Source of the DNA: Apis mellifera
Taxonomy: Eukaryota > Arthropoda > Insecta > Hymenoptera > Apidae
Direction of reading: 5' to 3'
NCBI RefSeq assembly: GCF_003254395.2
Contig: NC_037648.1
Location: forward strand, 6,568,135-6,632,134
Length of the DNA stretch: 64,000 bases
The position numbers and the translations under genes are program-made. The number at the start of each line of letters is the position of its first letter. Position 1 is the first letter of the stretch. Shown piece by piece: positions 41,714 through 55,197 of this stretch. Under the pieces are notes generated by a model. The model did not search any database. It saw nothing but the letters and a program-made list of their open reading frames with translations, and was not told where the DNA came from.

Positions 41714-44134
41714 TTTTTACTTATTTACTAATTTTTATTTCTTCTGTTTATTTTTTTAATAAATAATTTTTTGGCTTATTTTTTTTATAAATGATTTATT
41801 TAAAGTATTGATGTATAATTTTACTTATATATAAAATGTTTATAAAAGTTTATTACAAATAAACTTAACTTTTACTTAGCCACGAACCATACGCTTTTAA
41901 TAACGTGTTGAATAGTACATTCATAATACTAACACTGAGAGTATATTCTTTAGGTATATAATAAAATAAAAAATAAATGTTTAAAAAATATATATATTGA
42001 TTTATAATAAATATTATAAAAAGTTATTATATCTTACTATTGTAATTAAAATAAATAATCAATGTTCTTATATATTAGAAGTTTAAAATAGAAAATTTCA
42101 CTAGAATACTATTTTTAGTGATAAATCAAAAATATTTTTTAGTATACAAAAAATATAAAATAAAAATATTTCAATTATTATAAGCAATAAATAAAAAATA
42201 TTATAATATATTATTCACAACATATATTATAATATAACATTATATTATATATATTAAGGAAAAATATCAAAAAATAATTAATATATAATAAAAAATATAG
42301 ATGATAAAAAAATTACTATATAGATTTTATACACTATACACTATACTAATAAAATAAAAAAAATTATAAAAATTTGTTATAAAATAGTTTATATCTAATA
42401 TATAATTTTTTATTTTTTCTAAAGTATATATGATTACATTAATATATGTATAAATTAATGTATACATAGATATAATTTTATCATTTTTAATTTAAATTTA
42501 ATATTTTATTAATATATATATTTCTCTGGTTGTTATCATAAAGATTATAATAATATTTTTATTGTTAATTATTAATAAAAATAAGTTAATTATTATAAAA
42601 TAATAAGCTAAAATATTATATTATAATAATAAATAAAGGAATATTTAATGTAGAATATTAAAAATATTTTATATATTTTGTCAATTAAAAATTTATCATT
42701 CGTTTAATTGTAATAAAATAATAATCTCTATAATTATAACAATTAATAATATTTATAATTAATAATACTTTTAATTTCATACAATCAATTGGATGTCTTA
42801 CTGAAATTTGAGATATTTTATTTATTTATTCATTACATATATTTTGCTATAAATAATATTTTTTATAAAAAAAAATATTTTAAACATAAGAGAATATTAT
42901 AATATTATTTCAATTTATTAATTATATTTATTAATTATTTAAATTTAAATTTTATTTTGTATTTTTAAAATATAATATTCTAGATACTATAATAAATTTC
43001 GGTAATCATATTCAAGATTAAAATTTGTATACTTATTAAAATATATTATGTAATATTAATAATTTTGTAATGTAATTAAATATATAATATTTTTAACATG
43101 TATTATGATTATATTTAATTCATAATCTTTATAGTAATTATTTTAATATCTAATTTGAATATCTTTGTAGAAATGGTTATAATGGCAGAAATTCGTGTCT
43201 CTAGTATTGTTTAAGTTTATGAAACTGAGTGACAAAATAGACATTTATTTGTTAAGAATATTTGTAATGTGCATAAAAGTTTAATCTTTTGAGATTATTT
43301 ATATAAAAATCTTTTTTTTTAGACGAAATACTAATTATTGAAAACAACGTTTTCCCTATCATATTCATTCTAAATCAACATCGACGTTTTTGTGTTTTTT
43401 TTTTATGCTCATTTACTTTGTTTATTATGAATTTAATGGATTTTTTCGCCCACTAACTTAACAACGGATTCAATAATATAGGTAATTAAATTTTGTCTAT
43501 TTTTTCTTTAATATTTTCGTTACATAGATGTTATAACCTTTGCTTTCTTTGTGCTCGTTCTGATTTCTATCTTTACAATGTCAAAATTGCCGTTTTCGTT
43601 TATTGTTTTTTCAAAATTCATAAATTTTTTGTATAGTGTGTAATAGTTTTAATCCTAAGATATTAACAAAATATCCAAAAAAATTACTAAATCATTTTTG
43701 TTATGTTATTATGTTGTCATTTTTTATAATAATTAGAATAACAAGTTATTGCCATTAATGAGTTTAATATTGTATTAAATAAAGTAATATTCAAATTATA
43801 ATTTATATTTAAAATATAAATGTAACTTATAATAACAACTTTAAGTTGTAAAATATAAATTAATTATGTGATACAAATCTTATGTGACATAAAAACTATG
43901 TTAAAATTTTTAAATTTTAGTTTTTAATAAATTTAATTTAATAAATAAATTTTTTTATAAAATTAATTTTTATTCTTTACATAATTTATTTGTAAAATAT
44001 AAAAACTTTTTTAAAAATTAAAATTAAAAAATTAAAAATAATATATTTTTAATATAATATAATAAAATATAATGCATAATTATTAAATAAATTAAAAAGT
44101 AAACAAATATTTTATATATAAAAATATAGATTAT

Positions 44135-44167
<33 letters not shown>

Positions 44168-44584
44168 ATAATATATATGTATATATCCATAAAATTTCTG
44201 GAGCAATGCTTAAGTGGCATCTTCACAAAAATAAATTCTTCGATTGCCAATAGGTCCATATTTATTTTCCTGTCTTCGATTTTGATATGACCATTGCCAT
44301 GATGCTGTGATAAAGAGGTAAAAATTAAATAAATACAATTGAAATTAAGAATAAAAATAATAGTAATTAATTTTCAATAGTAATTAATAATTTAACTCTA
44401 TCATATATTTGTTTTTACCTCATCATTACAGGTTGCTACTAGGAGTTCTTGTCATGGATTATCTTCAGTTCCATGAAATTGAACAACTTACAAGTGATGC
44501 AATAGAAAACAAGTGATTGTGATAATTGACATAAAAGTGTGTTGGTGTGCCCTAGCAGGTACTTTGTAGTGGAGCCACCAGGCT
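41714..44584. other. Divergent intergenic region, MEMO1 and CNOT2
   Basis: The MEMO1 side near 41714-41960 likely holds its 5' UTR and promoter. On the CNOT2 side, a patch at about 43170-43481 ends AATATAG then GTAATT and may be a noncoding first exon. A second patch at about 44207-44318 ends AAAGAG then GTAAAA. The exon with the CNOT2 start probably begins at 44432 after CATTACAG. The rest is AT-rich, with a TA run near 44135-44175. Exon calls here rest on composition and splice signals. Confidence 0.45.
44454..44516 (+). other. Short upstream ORF in CNOT2 leader
   Basis: Twenty codons plus stop (starts MDYLQFHEIE) lie 68 bases upstream of the CNOT2 start within the same inferred exon (exon start 44432). 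It ends before the main ATG, so reinitiation would be possible. It may modulate translation or be neutral. Confidence 0.4.
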
Positions 44585-45482
44585 ATGGCTAACCTGAACT
44601 TTGAGCAGCCACCACGCAGTATTGCGAACGCAAGCCTTACATCGCGCACAGGTGGTGGGGGGGGCTTAAATTCATCGACCCTTACGGGTCATGTCACACC
44701 TACCTCGGGCATGTTCTCAGGCTCATCCACAAGCACTTCCAGTTCAGCTAATTCTGCGGTAGTAGTTACTAACGTTTACCCTGGAGCATCAGGGACAGGA
44801 GGTGGACAAAATAATCATCAACCTCAACAACAGCAGCTCTCTCCTATGGGCAGCAGAGGACTGTTTGGACAGAGAGCTTTTACAGATAGACGTACAATGC
44901 CTGCTCTTGGGTTAGTTTTTTCATAATAGTTAGGAAAATTTTTAATTTTTGTTATATTTATAATATTGTATATTTTATTATTTGTTTATATTTTATAATA
45001 ATTCTATTTATTAGATAACTAAAAATGTTAATATAAATTTATAGAACTTCGAATCCAATGGGTAGCATGGGCACATTTGGAATACCTCAAAGTCGTAATT
45101 ACGGATCTCAAATCAATAATTTTCACTCTGTTTTTGGTAGTGGAGGAGGTGGAGATACAAGTACTCCTCCATTATTGGATCTATCTGAATTTCCTTCATT
45201 AACGAACAGAGGACAGGGTGATTCTATGCCACAACCTAGTCCTATGCCAGGAAAACAACCTTATGGTTTGTATTTATAATAATTTAAATAATGATAATTA
45301 AATAATAATATAATAGTAATATAATATATTATGAGTAATATTATAATTTTTTTTCTCAAGAAGTTCCATAAGTTATAATTAAATTTATTGTTTGAAAAAT
45401 ATAATAATTTTAATCTACATTAAATACATATGATAATTAAATATATTTAATTATATTTATATCAATAATAAAATATTAAAAT

Positions 45483-45524
<42 letters not shown>

Positions 45525-46660
45525 TTAATTTTTATATTTACATTTATAATTATAGTTGGAATGGTAAAACAACCAACATCCGAATCAAGTGAGTTTACAA
45601 TGAGTTCTGAAGATTTTCCAGCATTACCAGGAACACAAAATAGAGAAGGGCCATCACCAGGTGGAAGTGTTTCTGGAGATAAAAACATATCTGTTGGACT
45701 TGGCCCTGAAATTGGACAAGATGTATTACAAGCAAATAGAGCACCTGGATCAGAAAAGTCTCAATCATCTAAAAGAGGCATACAAACATCTCCTGATGGT
45801 ATTTTATTATTATTATTTAATATTTAATATTATTTTATAGTATTTTACTATTTAAATTTTTTTTTTAATGACTATTTATTATTACATTATTTAGGTAAAG
45901 TGACCAATATACCAGCTAGTATGGTAAAAGATCAGTTTGGAATAGTTGGATTATTGACCTTTATTAGGGCAGCTGAAACAGATCCGAATTTAGTATCTTT
46001 GGCATTAGGTCAAGATTTAACTGCGTTAGGATTAAATCTTAATTCACCAGAAAGTCTTTATCAAAATTTTGGTGGACCTTGGGCAGAAACACCATGCCGA
46101 CCTCAGGATATCGATTTTCATGTACCACCAGAATACCTTATTAATGCAGCCATCAGGTATCTTATTTTATTATATCGATTTTTATAAATATATTATAAAT
46201 TATTTTAATAATTAAATTTATATTATGTTTATTTTAGAGATAAGTTAGCACCAGTTAAATTAAATCGATACAAGGATGATCTACTATTTTATATGTTTTA
46301 TACAAATGTTGGAGATGTATTGCAATTAGCAGCAGCTGCAGAATTGTAAGTATTTTTTTTTATTTACATATTCAAATTTTTAAATATTTTTTTAATCAAT
46401 TTTTAATAAATATATGATCTTATTTGGAAACTTTATAAAGGTATAGTAGAGAATGGCGATATCATATGGAAGAAAAGGTTTGGATAACGCAAGCACCAGG
46501 ATTAGGACTTGTAGAAAAAACATCAACATATGAACGTGGTACTTATTATTATTTTGATGCACAAAGTTGGAGAAAAGTAGCAAAAGAATTTCATTTGGAT
46601 TATACAAAACTAGAAAGTAGACCTCATCTTCCCACAAATTTTCATCAAACCCAGCCTTGA
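44585..46660 (+). CDS. CNOT2: CCR4-NOT transcription complex subunit 2
   Basis: Six coding exons: 44585-44910, 45045-45265, 45556-45798, 45895-46156, 46238-46345, 46441-46660; all phases agree, giving about 459 residues. The N-terminal part is Gly/Ser/Gln-rich and contains conserved LLDLSEFPSLTNR and SEDFPALPGTQ motifs. The C-terminal NOT2/3/5 (NOT-box) domain includes FGIVGLLTFIRAAETDPNL, LALGQDLTALGLNL and ERGTYYYFDAQSWRKVAKEF. CNOT2 pairs with CNOT3 in the NOT module of the deadenylase complex and so supports mRNA decay and repression; the fly orthologue is Regulator of gene activity (Rga). It is shorter than the human protein (about 540), mainly in the low-complexity N-terminal half, where other isoforms could exist. 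The ATG follows a short uORF. Confidence 0.95.
45485..45517. repeat. TA microsatellite in CNOT2 intron
   Basis: A TA run of about 33 bases ends some 38 bases before the acceptor of CNOT2 exon 3. Noncoding low complexity. Confidence 0.8.
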
Positions 46661-47845
46661 CTACAGGTATTTATAAAAATGTAATTTCTTATTTATTATT
46701 ATTAATTTATTTAATTATTTTTATTAAATTATATCTAAAAGCAGTTATAAATATTTTTATTAAAAATTTTTTTGTTGTAGATCTGCTTGCAGACCATTGT
46801 ACTGTCTTTAAGTTGGACAGGAAACAGCTATTGTATAAATGAACAAATTTAATAATCTTTAATAAAAATATAAAATTTGAAGAGTACAGAAATGAAGTTC
46901 TTTAATCATTGACTCAATTAGAAATGGAAGTGAGTCTAATGTATTTGATATTGACAAATGATTTTGATACATGATCCTATGTGTTAAATATTTAGATGCT
47001 TATATATAAAATAATGTACTTTTCAATGATATAATGATCATTATGATTTTAGCAGTGTATATAATAAAAATAATAAGTAGTACTGAACTAAATTTTGACA
47101 TTTAGGCAATTCAAAATACAATATGTTCATAAAATCTTTATGTATATGATCATTTATTTTGTACCTATGTAATTAAGAATGTAAATGAACTGTTTTCTAA
47201 GAAACAAATTTATTTTCATAATTTTTCATACTGTATTTATTTTTTCTTAAATTTTATTAATTTATTTATATTATCTATCAAAATTAATAAACTATATTAA
47301 TGTAAATTTTTATATAAAATCTTTAAAAAATATTGAATTGAAATAACAAATATCATAAAAATATCTTTGTTTAAAATTTTAGTTTACAAAATTTTTAATA
47401 AACATGAATTACATGATAATCAATCTTATATATACTATTTGAGAAATATAAAATAAAATTTTTTTTATATAAATAGAAAATCAAACATAAGAATAAAATA
47501 AATTAAATTTTAATGTATTTTATTTCTAAATTTACTAATAATATCATTTTAAAGTATAATTTAATTGATAACAAATTATAAGAAATTTTTATATTATATT
47601 TTATTTATATTAAATATTTTTCTTTTTATATTAATGTTCATTTGTAAATTTTAATTTTAAGAAATTAATTTATTACATTAAATTATCACATATGACTCAA
47701 TTCCATTTCTAACTTCTGATTAAATCACAATATCATTACTTGAAATACATATTTTTCTGTATTATACAATTTGATTATTTTTATATTTCTCATAAAAAAA
47801 TTTTGGAAAGAATTTTGATATCTTCTTAAAATTGTAAACTTTTTT
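46661..47845. other. Convergent 3' region, CNOT2 and MLYCD
   Basis: Contains the likely CNOT2 3' UTR (46661 to roughly 47200, with AATAAA-type hexamers such as near 46860 and 47065) and the MLYCD 3' UTR on the other strand. An acceptor-like TTGTTGTAG at about 46772-46780 suggests an intron could interrupt the CNOT2 3' UTR, but this is not established. No coding gene was recognised. Confidence 0.5.
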
Positions 47846-50800
47846 TCATAATTTTTTATACTGTGTTGAGAGATTAATTATATCTTCAGAAGCATTTATA
47901 AAATAATTTTCAATATAATTTTGACTATGTTTTTCACATTCATGTAGATAGTATCTAAATTAATAAATTTTAATATAATATATATAATTAAAGATATAAA
48001 TAAAATATATTATATAAATATATTAAATATAAAATTAAATTATATTTTAATTATATTTAAATTTAATTTTAATGGATTAAATTACCTATAGTTTACCATA
48101 ATTCCACAACTGTTTCCAACACCACGTGGTGAAGGATCAGCCAACCAATTTATTCTCCACATAACAGCTCCATTACGAAGATGAAAGTTTGCTGTGATGT
48201 AAAAGATATTAAGTTTATATTTATTTTTAACTAAAATTTAATTATTATTTAATTTATGATAGTCAATTTACCAACACTATCTAAAGCATAATTTCGTCTT
48301 TTTTCTTTATATAAATACCAAGCACATGCTCGAAGTAATGGCTTTTTTAAAACTTCACTTATTTTAATATTATGAGTCCATAATGAATTATTCAAAATTT
48401 TTTTTAAACCAAAAGCTATATCTTTTTCTTTTAAAATTTCTTGTATAGAATTACATTCTTCATTTGTGAAAATATTATATATATCTAAAAAGAATTTTAT
48501 GCTAAAATATAATCTTCTATTTTTGAATTTTTTTATATATATTGATAAATTTTATTTGTAAATTTTTTAATTATTTAAAAAATGTAATTACCTTGTTTTA
48601 TTTTTTCCAAAAACCATGTTCTAAAGTTAGGTATTGGTGATAATGAAGATAATTCATGAATCATAGGAAATTCTGATATCACTTCTTTTGCCACTTCTTT
48701 TATTAAATAATTACCAAGTTCAATACCCTGAAAAATACCTTTTTCATTAATTTTTATTCTATTAATTATAAATTTTCAGGTAATTATATAATTACTTGTA
48801 ATCCTTTCTGTGTGGAAGTTATTGAATAAAATATTGCAGTTTTTATTTTGTTTTTATCTTCTTCTAAAAATGTTATCTCTTTTTTTAGATTACCAAGAAT
48901 TCTGACTTTTGCTCCATCAATATCTTTTACACTATCTATATTAATATCAATATCAATATATATTATTTTTTATCAATATATATTATTCATTATATTGAAT
49001 TTAATTTGTAATATTATTTTATCAGAATACTTAGCATATATATATATAAATATACCTGGTATAATATCACATAATGCTGTATGTAATACAACAAGAGGTT
49101 CTCGTGGCATAGATAAATGAGTGAAAATGTAACATCTTCTATATGGTCCAACTCTTTGTTTTAAATCTAACCAATTTTTTATAGGATGTATTGCTTCATA
49201 ATCTGAAATCTTGTTATTTCCAAATTATAATTATAAAATGTTTATATTTTTTTAAGTATTTGATTCTATTAAATTAACTAATATATATACTAATATATAT
49301 ATTATACTAATATAAATTTTCTTAAATATATATACCTTTTGTAAAATATCGCATGAAGTTTGCCATGTAATTCTTTCTAAATATAAGAATCCTACTGAAA
49401 ACCAAAGTAATAATAAATCTCGTAGAGTAATATTCAATTGCTGTATTGCAATACTTTCATCTGTATCTTTAATTTTTAATATTAATTCCTAGAAAAAATA
49501 TTTATATAAAAATATTATAATATTTATAATATTATATGTAATTATAAAATATATTTAATCTTTTTAAAAAAGATTTTTAATAAAATTTTTATAAAATTTA
49601 TATTTATATTAAAAAGTTACATAGATATTAATTAAAATTAAAATTCATAAAATTCTTTGAATATTTAAACTTTAATTTTTAATATATATTTTTATTAATT
49701 CATAATCACAATTAATTAACAATTAAATTATATAATTTTAATAATATTAAAATTACTTACTAATATATCTGTCCTTAAATCAACAAGAAATTTCACACCA
49801 TTTTCAAGTCTTCCAATCATAATAAACAACCATTGATAATCTGGTGTTAAAACATTTCTTAAATTTCGTTCATAAGAAATCATACGTCTTTTATTATCAG
49901 ACTAAGATAAAACATATTATATTGTTAAATTTTTAATAATTTTATAATAATTATTAAGAATTTAATATTATAAACAAAAAAGTATTTTTTAATTTATTTT
50001 ATATATTATAAATATGAAATATAGAAATTAATAATTTATAAACCTCTGTAGATACATATTTTTCTGCTACATTACATACAACAGTATGTTCAACAGCATA
50101 TCTAAATGCTAAAATACGTAGAATTTGTTCCTTATCTTTTTTATTGCTTTCTTGATATGCATTACATAAAGTACGAGCTTTATTCTAAAATAAAATTTTA
50201 ATTCTATTTTCTGTATTATATACAAACTTCATTACAATTGAAATTAATTAATATATTTACATATTGATATTTTTATTATTTATAGTTTATATTATTTTAA
50301 TCATTATATTTATATTTGTATATTTATATACAAAATGAATATTTCATTTAATTTCTTTTAATTTATTAAATTTATTTTTATTAAAATAAAATATATGAAA
50401 TATTATTATCAAATAATATAAATAATAATTTTGACAAATATATTTTAATCATTTTTTATTTTTTTATTTAATTTGCATATTTAACAATTTATATATTTAA
50501 TTTAATTAGAGAATTAAATAATATATTATATTAAACGATAAATTAAAAATAAAAATATGTTTAAAATAATGAATTATATTTTACATGTATATTATAATCT
50601 ACTATATGTATCAATGTCAATTAGAAATTAAACATAAAATATAATTTATATTTTAGTTTTATATAAATCATTAATTCTATAATATTAAATTTAAGAAAAT
50701 AAAAAAAATAAAAAAATAATTTAATATATCTGAAAGATTTAAAATATAATTTTTGATGCAATGTTATAAAAATGAAAATTTCTTGTTCTTAATTTGTTTT

Positions 50801-51111
50801 TAAAAATATTAAAAATTAAAGATAAAAAATAATTTGTTTTTAATTTTTAATACTTCTTAATAATAACTAACCTCAATAATCCAATTGCTAACATTACTAT
50901 TTTTAAATTTAAAAACTTCTTTTAATTGTTCTTCAAAAATATTATTTTCACAAAATGTAGAAATATCACGTAGATTTTGTGTAAGAAACAATTTTAAAAT
51001 CTTTGGTGTTGTATTATATTTTAAAATAAATGTATTATTGTAAATATTAATTAAAATTTTCAAGTGCATTTTGTTAGATATCATATTTAAAATTGACAAA
51101 TATATACACAT
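47846..51111 (-). CDS. MLYCD: Malonyl-CoA decarboxylase
   Basis: Ten exons on the minus strand: 51111-50872, 50184-50044, 49901-49761, 49488-49336, 49209-49056, 48935-48796, 48727-48592, 48484-48272, 48191-48086, 47954-47846; phases agree, giving about 510 residues (human 493). The enzyme converts malonyl-CoA to acetyl-CoA and CO2 and so relieves inhibition of carnitine palmitoyltransferase. Hallmarks in order: FLVDLRTDIL, LERITWQTSCDILQK, HPIKNWLDLKQRVGPYRRCY, LSSLSPIPNFRTWF, RACAWYLYKEKRRNYALDSV, ANFHLRNGAVMWRINWLADP and GVGNSCGIMVNYRYYL. The Ser of LSPIP and the His of NFHL correspond to residues reported as catalytic in the human enzyme. The N-terminus is Lys/Asn/Ile-rich and may be a mitochondrial presequence; Met10 or Met15 are alternative starts. 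It ends YKKL, a weak relative of the SKL peroxisomal signal of the mammalian protein. Confidence 0.95.
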
Positions 51112-52948
51112 TAAAAAATATTTTAATTATTTTAAATAATAAAATAATTTTAGATAACTTTTCTAAATTATTTTATAATATATATATTATTTTTTCGTAT
51201 TCTTATTTCGAATAAATAACAAACATTTGATATTAAAATGTAAATTAGAAAAAGATTATGTCAGAATTCTAAAACTAATAAAGATTAATTATTGAAGTAA
51301 TTGTTGAAGTGATTTCAAGTAAATTTTTTGCTTTTCCAAAATTTCGTTTTTGTTTTGTTATTGAATTATTATTGTTTAAAATAAAAGATTATTGACCAAT
51401 TAAAGAACGAATAAACTTATCATATCAGATATATGTCACAATAGTTCAGCAAATCTTTTTCGAACTCAAAACATTGTTTCTACTTAATCAAGTCTGGAAA
51501 TTCATTAATAATACATAGAGATATCATCATAATAAAATATATAAGCGCAATGTTTTTTGTTAATAATTTATTAATAAAATTGAAATAAAAATTTTTGTAA
51601 AAAAAAAAATTGGTTGACTTATGGAATAGCCAATATATATATATAAAATATCATAAATATATATTAAATTTAATGATAAAGAATAATTTTTATTAATATT
51701 CAATAAATTAAAAAAAAAATCAACCTGTTTTATGTTGTAATATATGAAAAATAAGATACAACAAAATAAATAGGATGAAATTACAAAGAAAGCTATTTTT
51801 TAGTTTTTTAGCTATTTTTTAGTTTTATAAATATAATATTTTTTATATATACAAGTAAAATAACTGTCGTTAGAACTTTTTTGTATTTAATAATATTATT
51901 TTTAATAAATTACAAAGCTGAATATTTTTTAACAAAATAATTTTTAAATAATAAAATAGTAAATTTTAAAATAGTAAATTTTTTATGAAGTAATATTTAT
52001 GTATTATTCTTTTCATAATTCATTTTTTGAAAATTAGAAAATAGAAATGTAATTTTTCAATTTTAAAGTATTATTATAATTTTTCTTATTATCAAAGAAA
52101 ATTATAATAAAATTATAATAATTATAGTAATATAATAATTATAGTAATATTATAATTATAGTAATATTATATAATATAGTAATATTGTATTATTAATTAT
52201 ATTATTAATATTATTTTTTATATTATTAATTATAAAATTAAAAAAATGAAGCTATTTTAAATATATATGAATATATTGTATATATAAATATACTATACAG
52301 TATCATTACTAAATTATTGTATTATATAATATATAAAATTTAAATATATAATATAAAAAATATAAAATAAAAATTTGAAATCTTTGATTTTGATTCTTAA
52401 GAAATAATTATATTTTATACAAAAAATCAAGTAATTAATATAGATATAGAAAATATTTGCTCTATGTTGTCCATATTGTGTTCAAAAATATATATATTTG
52501 CACTGAATTATATAATTATTTCATTACACAATTTATTTATACAATTGATTTAACATAATAACATATTGTTAAAAATAAATATTTTAGTATTTTAATTATT
52601 AAAATTGCGAGAATTTAAAACTGGTAACTTTTAGTAATTTATTTGATTAGGGAGATGTGAGTCCAGATACTGTTGTTGAATTTACTCTCACTATAGTTTG
52701 TATAGTATTCTCACTAAAATAAGTTTTGCTGTGCCATGATCTGTTTATAAAGCAGCTTCGAACCGTAAATAGATGTAACATATTGTCAAAAAATATATAC
52801 AATGTGATACAGTTGGCAATCATTAATATTAAGAAGATATTATAGCTGGAAATGATATGATACATATTTAATCATAAATCAATTAAAAACAAATTTACAA
52901 ACCGTATATATTTTAAAAAATAAATGTGATCTTTTATCGATATACAGA
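51112..52948. other. Divergent region, MLYCD and PKD-protein gene
   Basis: The MLYCD-proximal part (about 51200-51480) is less AT-rich and includes TTGACCAATTAAAG, a possible CCAAT element. The part at 52620-52920 is also richer and probably carries the promoter or 5' UTR of the plus-strand membrane-protein gene. Between them lie tandem AATTATAGTAATAT-like units (about 52105-52200). The 72-codon minus-strand ORF at 52647-52865 has no recognisable features. Confidence 0.5.
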
Positions 52949-55197
52949 ATGCAGATAGTGCATTTTTTTTTGAGTTTTATTTGGTATATTTTGTCTATTT
53001 ATCAAGGTAATTTGACTATATGTATTTCATATAATAATTATTCAATTTGTAATTACATTTATTATTGTTATGTTAATTTGTAATAAACTTAAATTATTAT
53101 ATTTTATATTACAGTCAATGCTGTAGAATATAATATAACATTAACTCATGATGGTCCTGTAGTATTAGGTGGGATTATTACATTTAAAGCCGATATCTTT
53201 GAGAATGATAATAGACCATCAGGAACATTTAAATATAAATGGAGCGATAATGCATTAAATCCTCATATATATGAGGTTAGTTTCTTTTTTCTTTTTTATA
53301 ATTTATGTTTTATTAAAATTATATATTATATAATTTTATATTTTATTACAATTTTTTAATAAAAGTTTTTTTTATGTGAAAAAAAATTTTTTTAAAAAAT
53401 GTATTTTAAAGAAATATATTCTTTTTATATAATTTTTTTTTTTAATGTATTTTTTTTAATGTATAATATTGAGTTAATTTAATTCAATTTGATTCAGAAA
53501 TTTTTTGTTCATAGTTTTAATAATAAATAATCATATTCGTTATAATATTTATTTTATGTTTATATTTATTATATTTTTTTTATTAAAAATCTCATTATTG
53601 TAATATATTTTTTATATTTTAATATTATATTTAATATATGATTTATAAAGAAATATACAATTTAAATATGAAACAAAATAATAATTTTAATTTTTTCATA
53701 GACAGGAAAAACATCAAATACAACAACATATTGGAGTTTAAATATTTTACATGAAAATTATACAGTTGGAATATATGAAGTTGAAGTAATAGTTAATAAA
53801 TTTGTTATTTTATGGTGGGAGAAACTTACTAGTGTTCGTGCTAAGTTTTATGTCACTCGTAAGAATTTTTAAAATCATTTTATATTAATTTTTTATTTAT
53901 TATATGTATCTTCAACTTAATATTTATCAATTTCATAGAATTCCTTAATGGGGATATCAAAATTATACAATCCAATAAAACATCAATAGATACATATGTT
54001 TCTTCAGCATCTGAAGCGAATGTAACAATAAATATAAGAAAAGGTGATATGGATTATTTGATGAAAGCTACAACAATATCAATTTATTGGTTCATAGATT
54101 GCAAATATTTTGGTCAAACAAATGATTTAAATTTTCTCTACAATTTTACAAATCCTGATATATCGCATATGTTAGAAGCTTTAATAATTGCATCATATGA
54201 TTCATTAACAACAACTGTTTTACCATCTACAATTATTTCACCAATAATAACAACTATTCTTTCTAATAAAACTGTGCAAAATAATACAATATCAAATATT
54301 ACAAAAGAAGAAATGGTAACAGAAATGTCTTTAAATGATGCAGCAAATAATATCTCTGATGTAAATAATATTTCTTTACCATATATTTGTTCTAATTCAA
54401 TAATTCCTCCAGATCCCAATAAAACATATGGACACTTTACAAAAAAGATTGATGTTCGTGGTAAGTAATATTATATATAAAATAACAATATTCAATATAA
54501 ATTATAATGATATCATCAATATAAAAATTATAGCACCAATAAGAAATATAACAGTAGAGGGTACCAATTGGATTCAACCTTGGGATATGTTATCTCTTAA
54601 TGTAACATGCAAAGGTTCAGGACCTTTTAATAAGTGCCTTCAGTTTCAAAGAGGGAAGTATAATGTTACTGGAAATGAAACATGTAACAATATAGATAAT
54701 CTTTATTCTTGTAATTTTTCCATCATTCATTATTTTTTGGAACCAAGTATATACACAATATTAATTATATTAAATAATGATGTCAGCAAACAAATTTATC
54801 CTTTGACAATAAATATTTATAAAGGTATATATTATTATCTTAATAATAACAACAATAATAATAATATAAATTTTATTTTATCATAAGACAATATTAATTT
54901 TTTTGTATTTTTAAATATTTTATAGTAACAACAAAACCACAATTATCAGTCATAGTGGTACCTGTTTCTTGTTCACTTGCTGCTGTGGTACTTATTATTT
55001 TTGGCATTGCATATTATATACAAAATAGAGCAAAATTTACTATAGAAGTTGCAGATTTTGATTTTGGTCAGAATAATCCAGAAATGGAATATAAAACATT
55101 CACAGAACGATTACGAGATTCAATTAATAACACCATAAGATCAGGAAGCAAACGGATAAGTGTACGCCAGCCCTATTATGGCAGCATGAATCACTAA
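52949..55197 (+). CDS. PMEL/GPNMB/TMEM130-like type I membrane glycoprotein
   Basis: Six exons: 52949-53006, 53115-53275, 53702-53858, 53939-54460, 54534-54824, 54926-55197; phases agree, giving about 486 residues. A signal peptide (hydrophobic residues 4-18, likely cleavage after VNA) is followed by a PKD-like region that begins LTHDGPVVLGGIITFKA, a Thr/Asn-rich stretch with many N-glycosylation sequons, a Cys-containing segment (LNVTCKGSGPFNKCLQF ... ETC ... YSC) resembling the kringle-like domain of PMEL, one transmembrane helix (VIVVPVSCSLAAVVLIIFGIAYYI) and a cytoplasmic tail of about 65 residues. The layout matches the PMEL/GPNMB/TMEM130 family, whose members include melanosome amyloid proteins; the role of insect members is not known to me. 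Family level is moderately sure, exact orthology is not. Confidence 0.65.

Noticed and set aside
52647..52865. 72-codon minus-strand ORF upstream of the PKD-type gene
   Set aside because: No recognisable motif; it lies in a probable promoter or 5' UTR and the chance of such an ORF is high.
54138..54419. Antisense 93-codon ORF within exon 4 of the membrane-protein gene
   Set aside because: Shadow of the plus-strand exon, which has correct phase on both sides.
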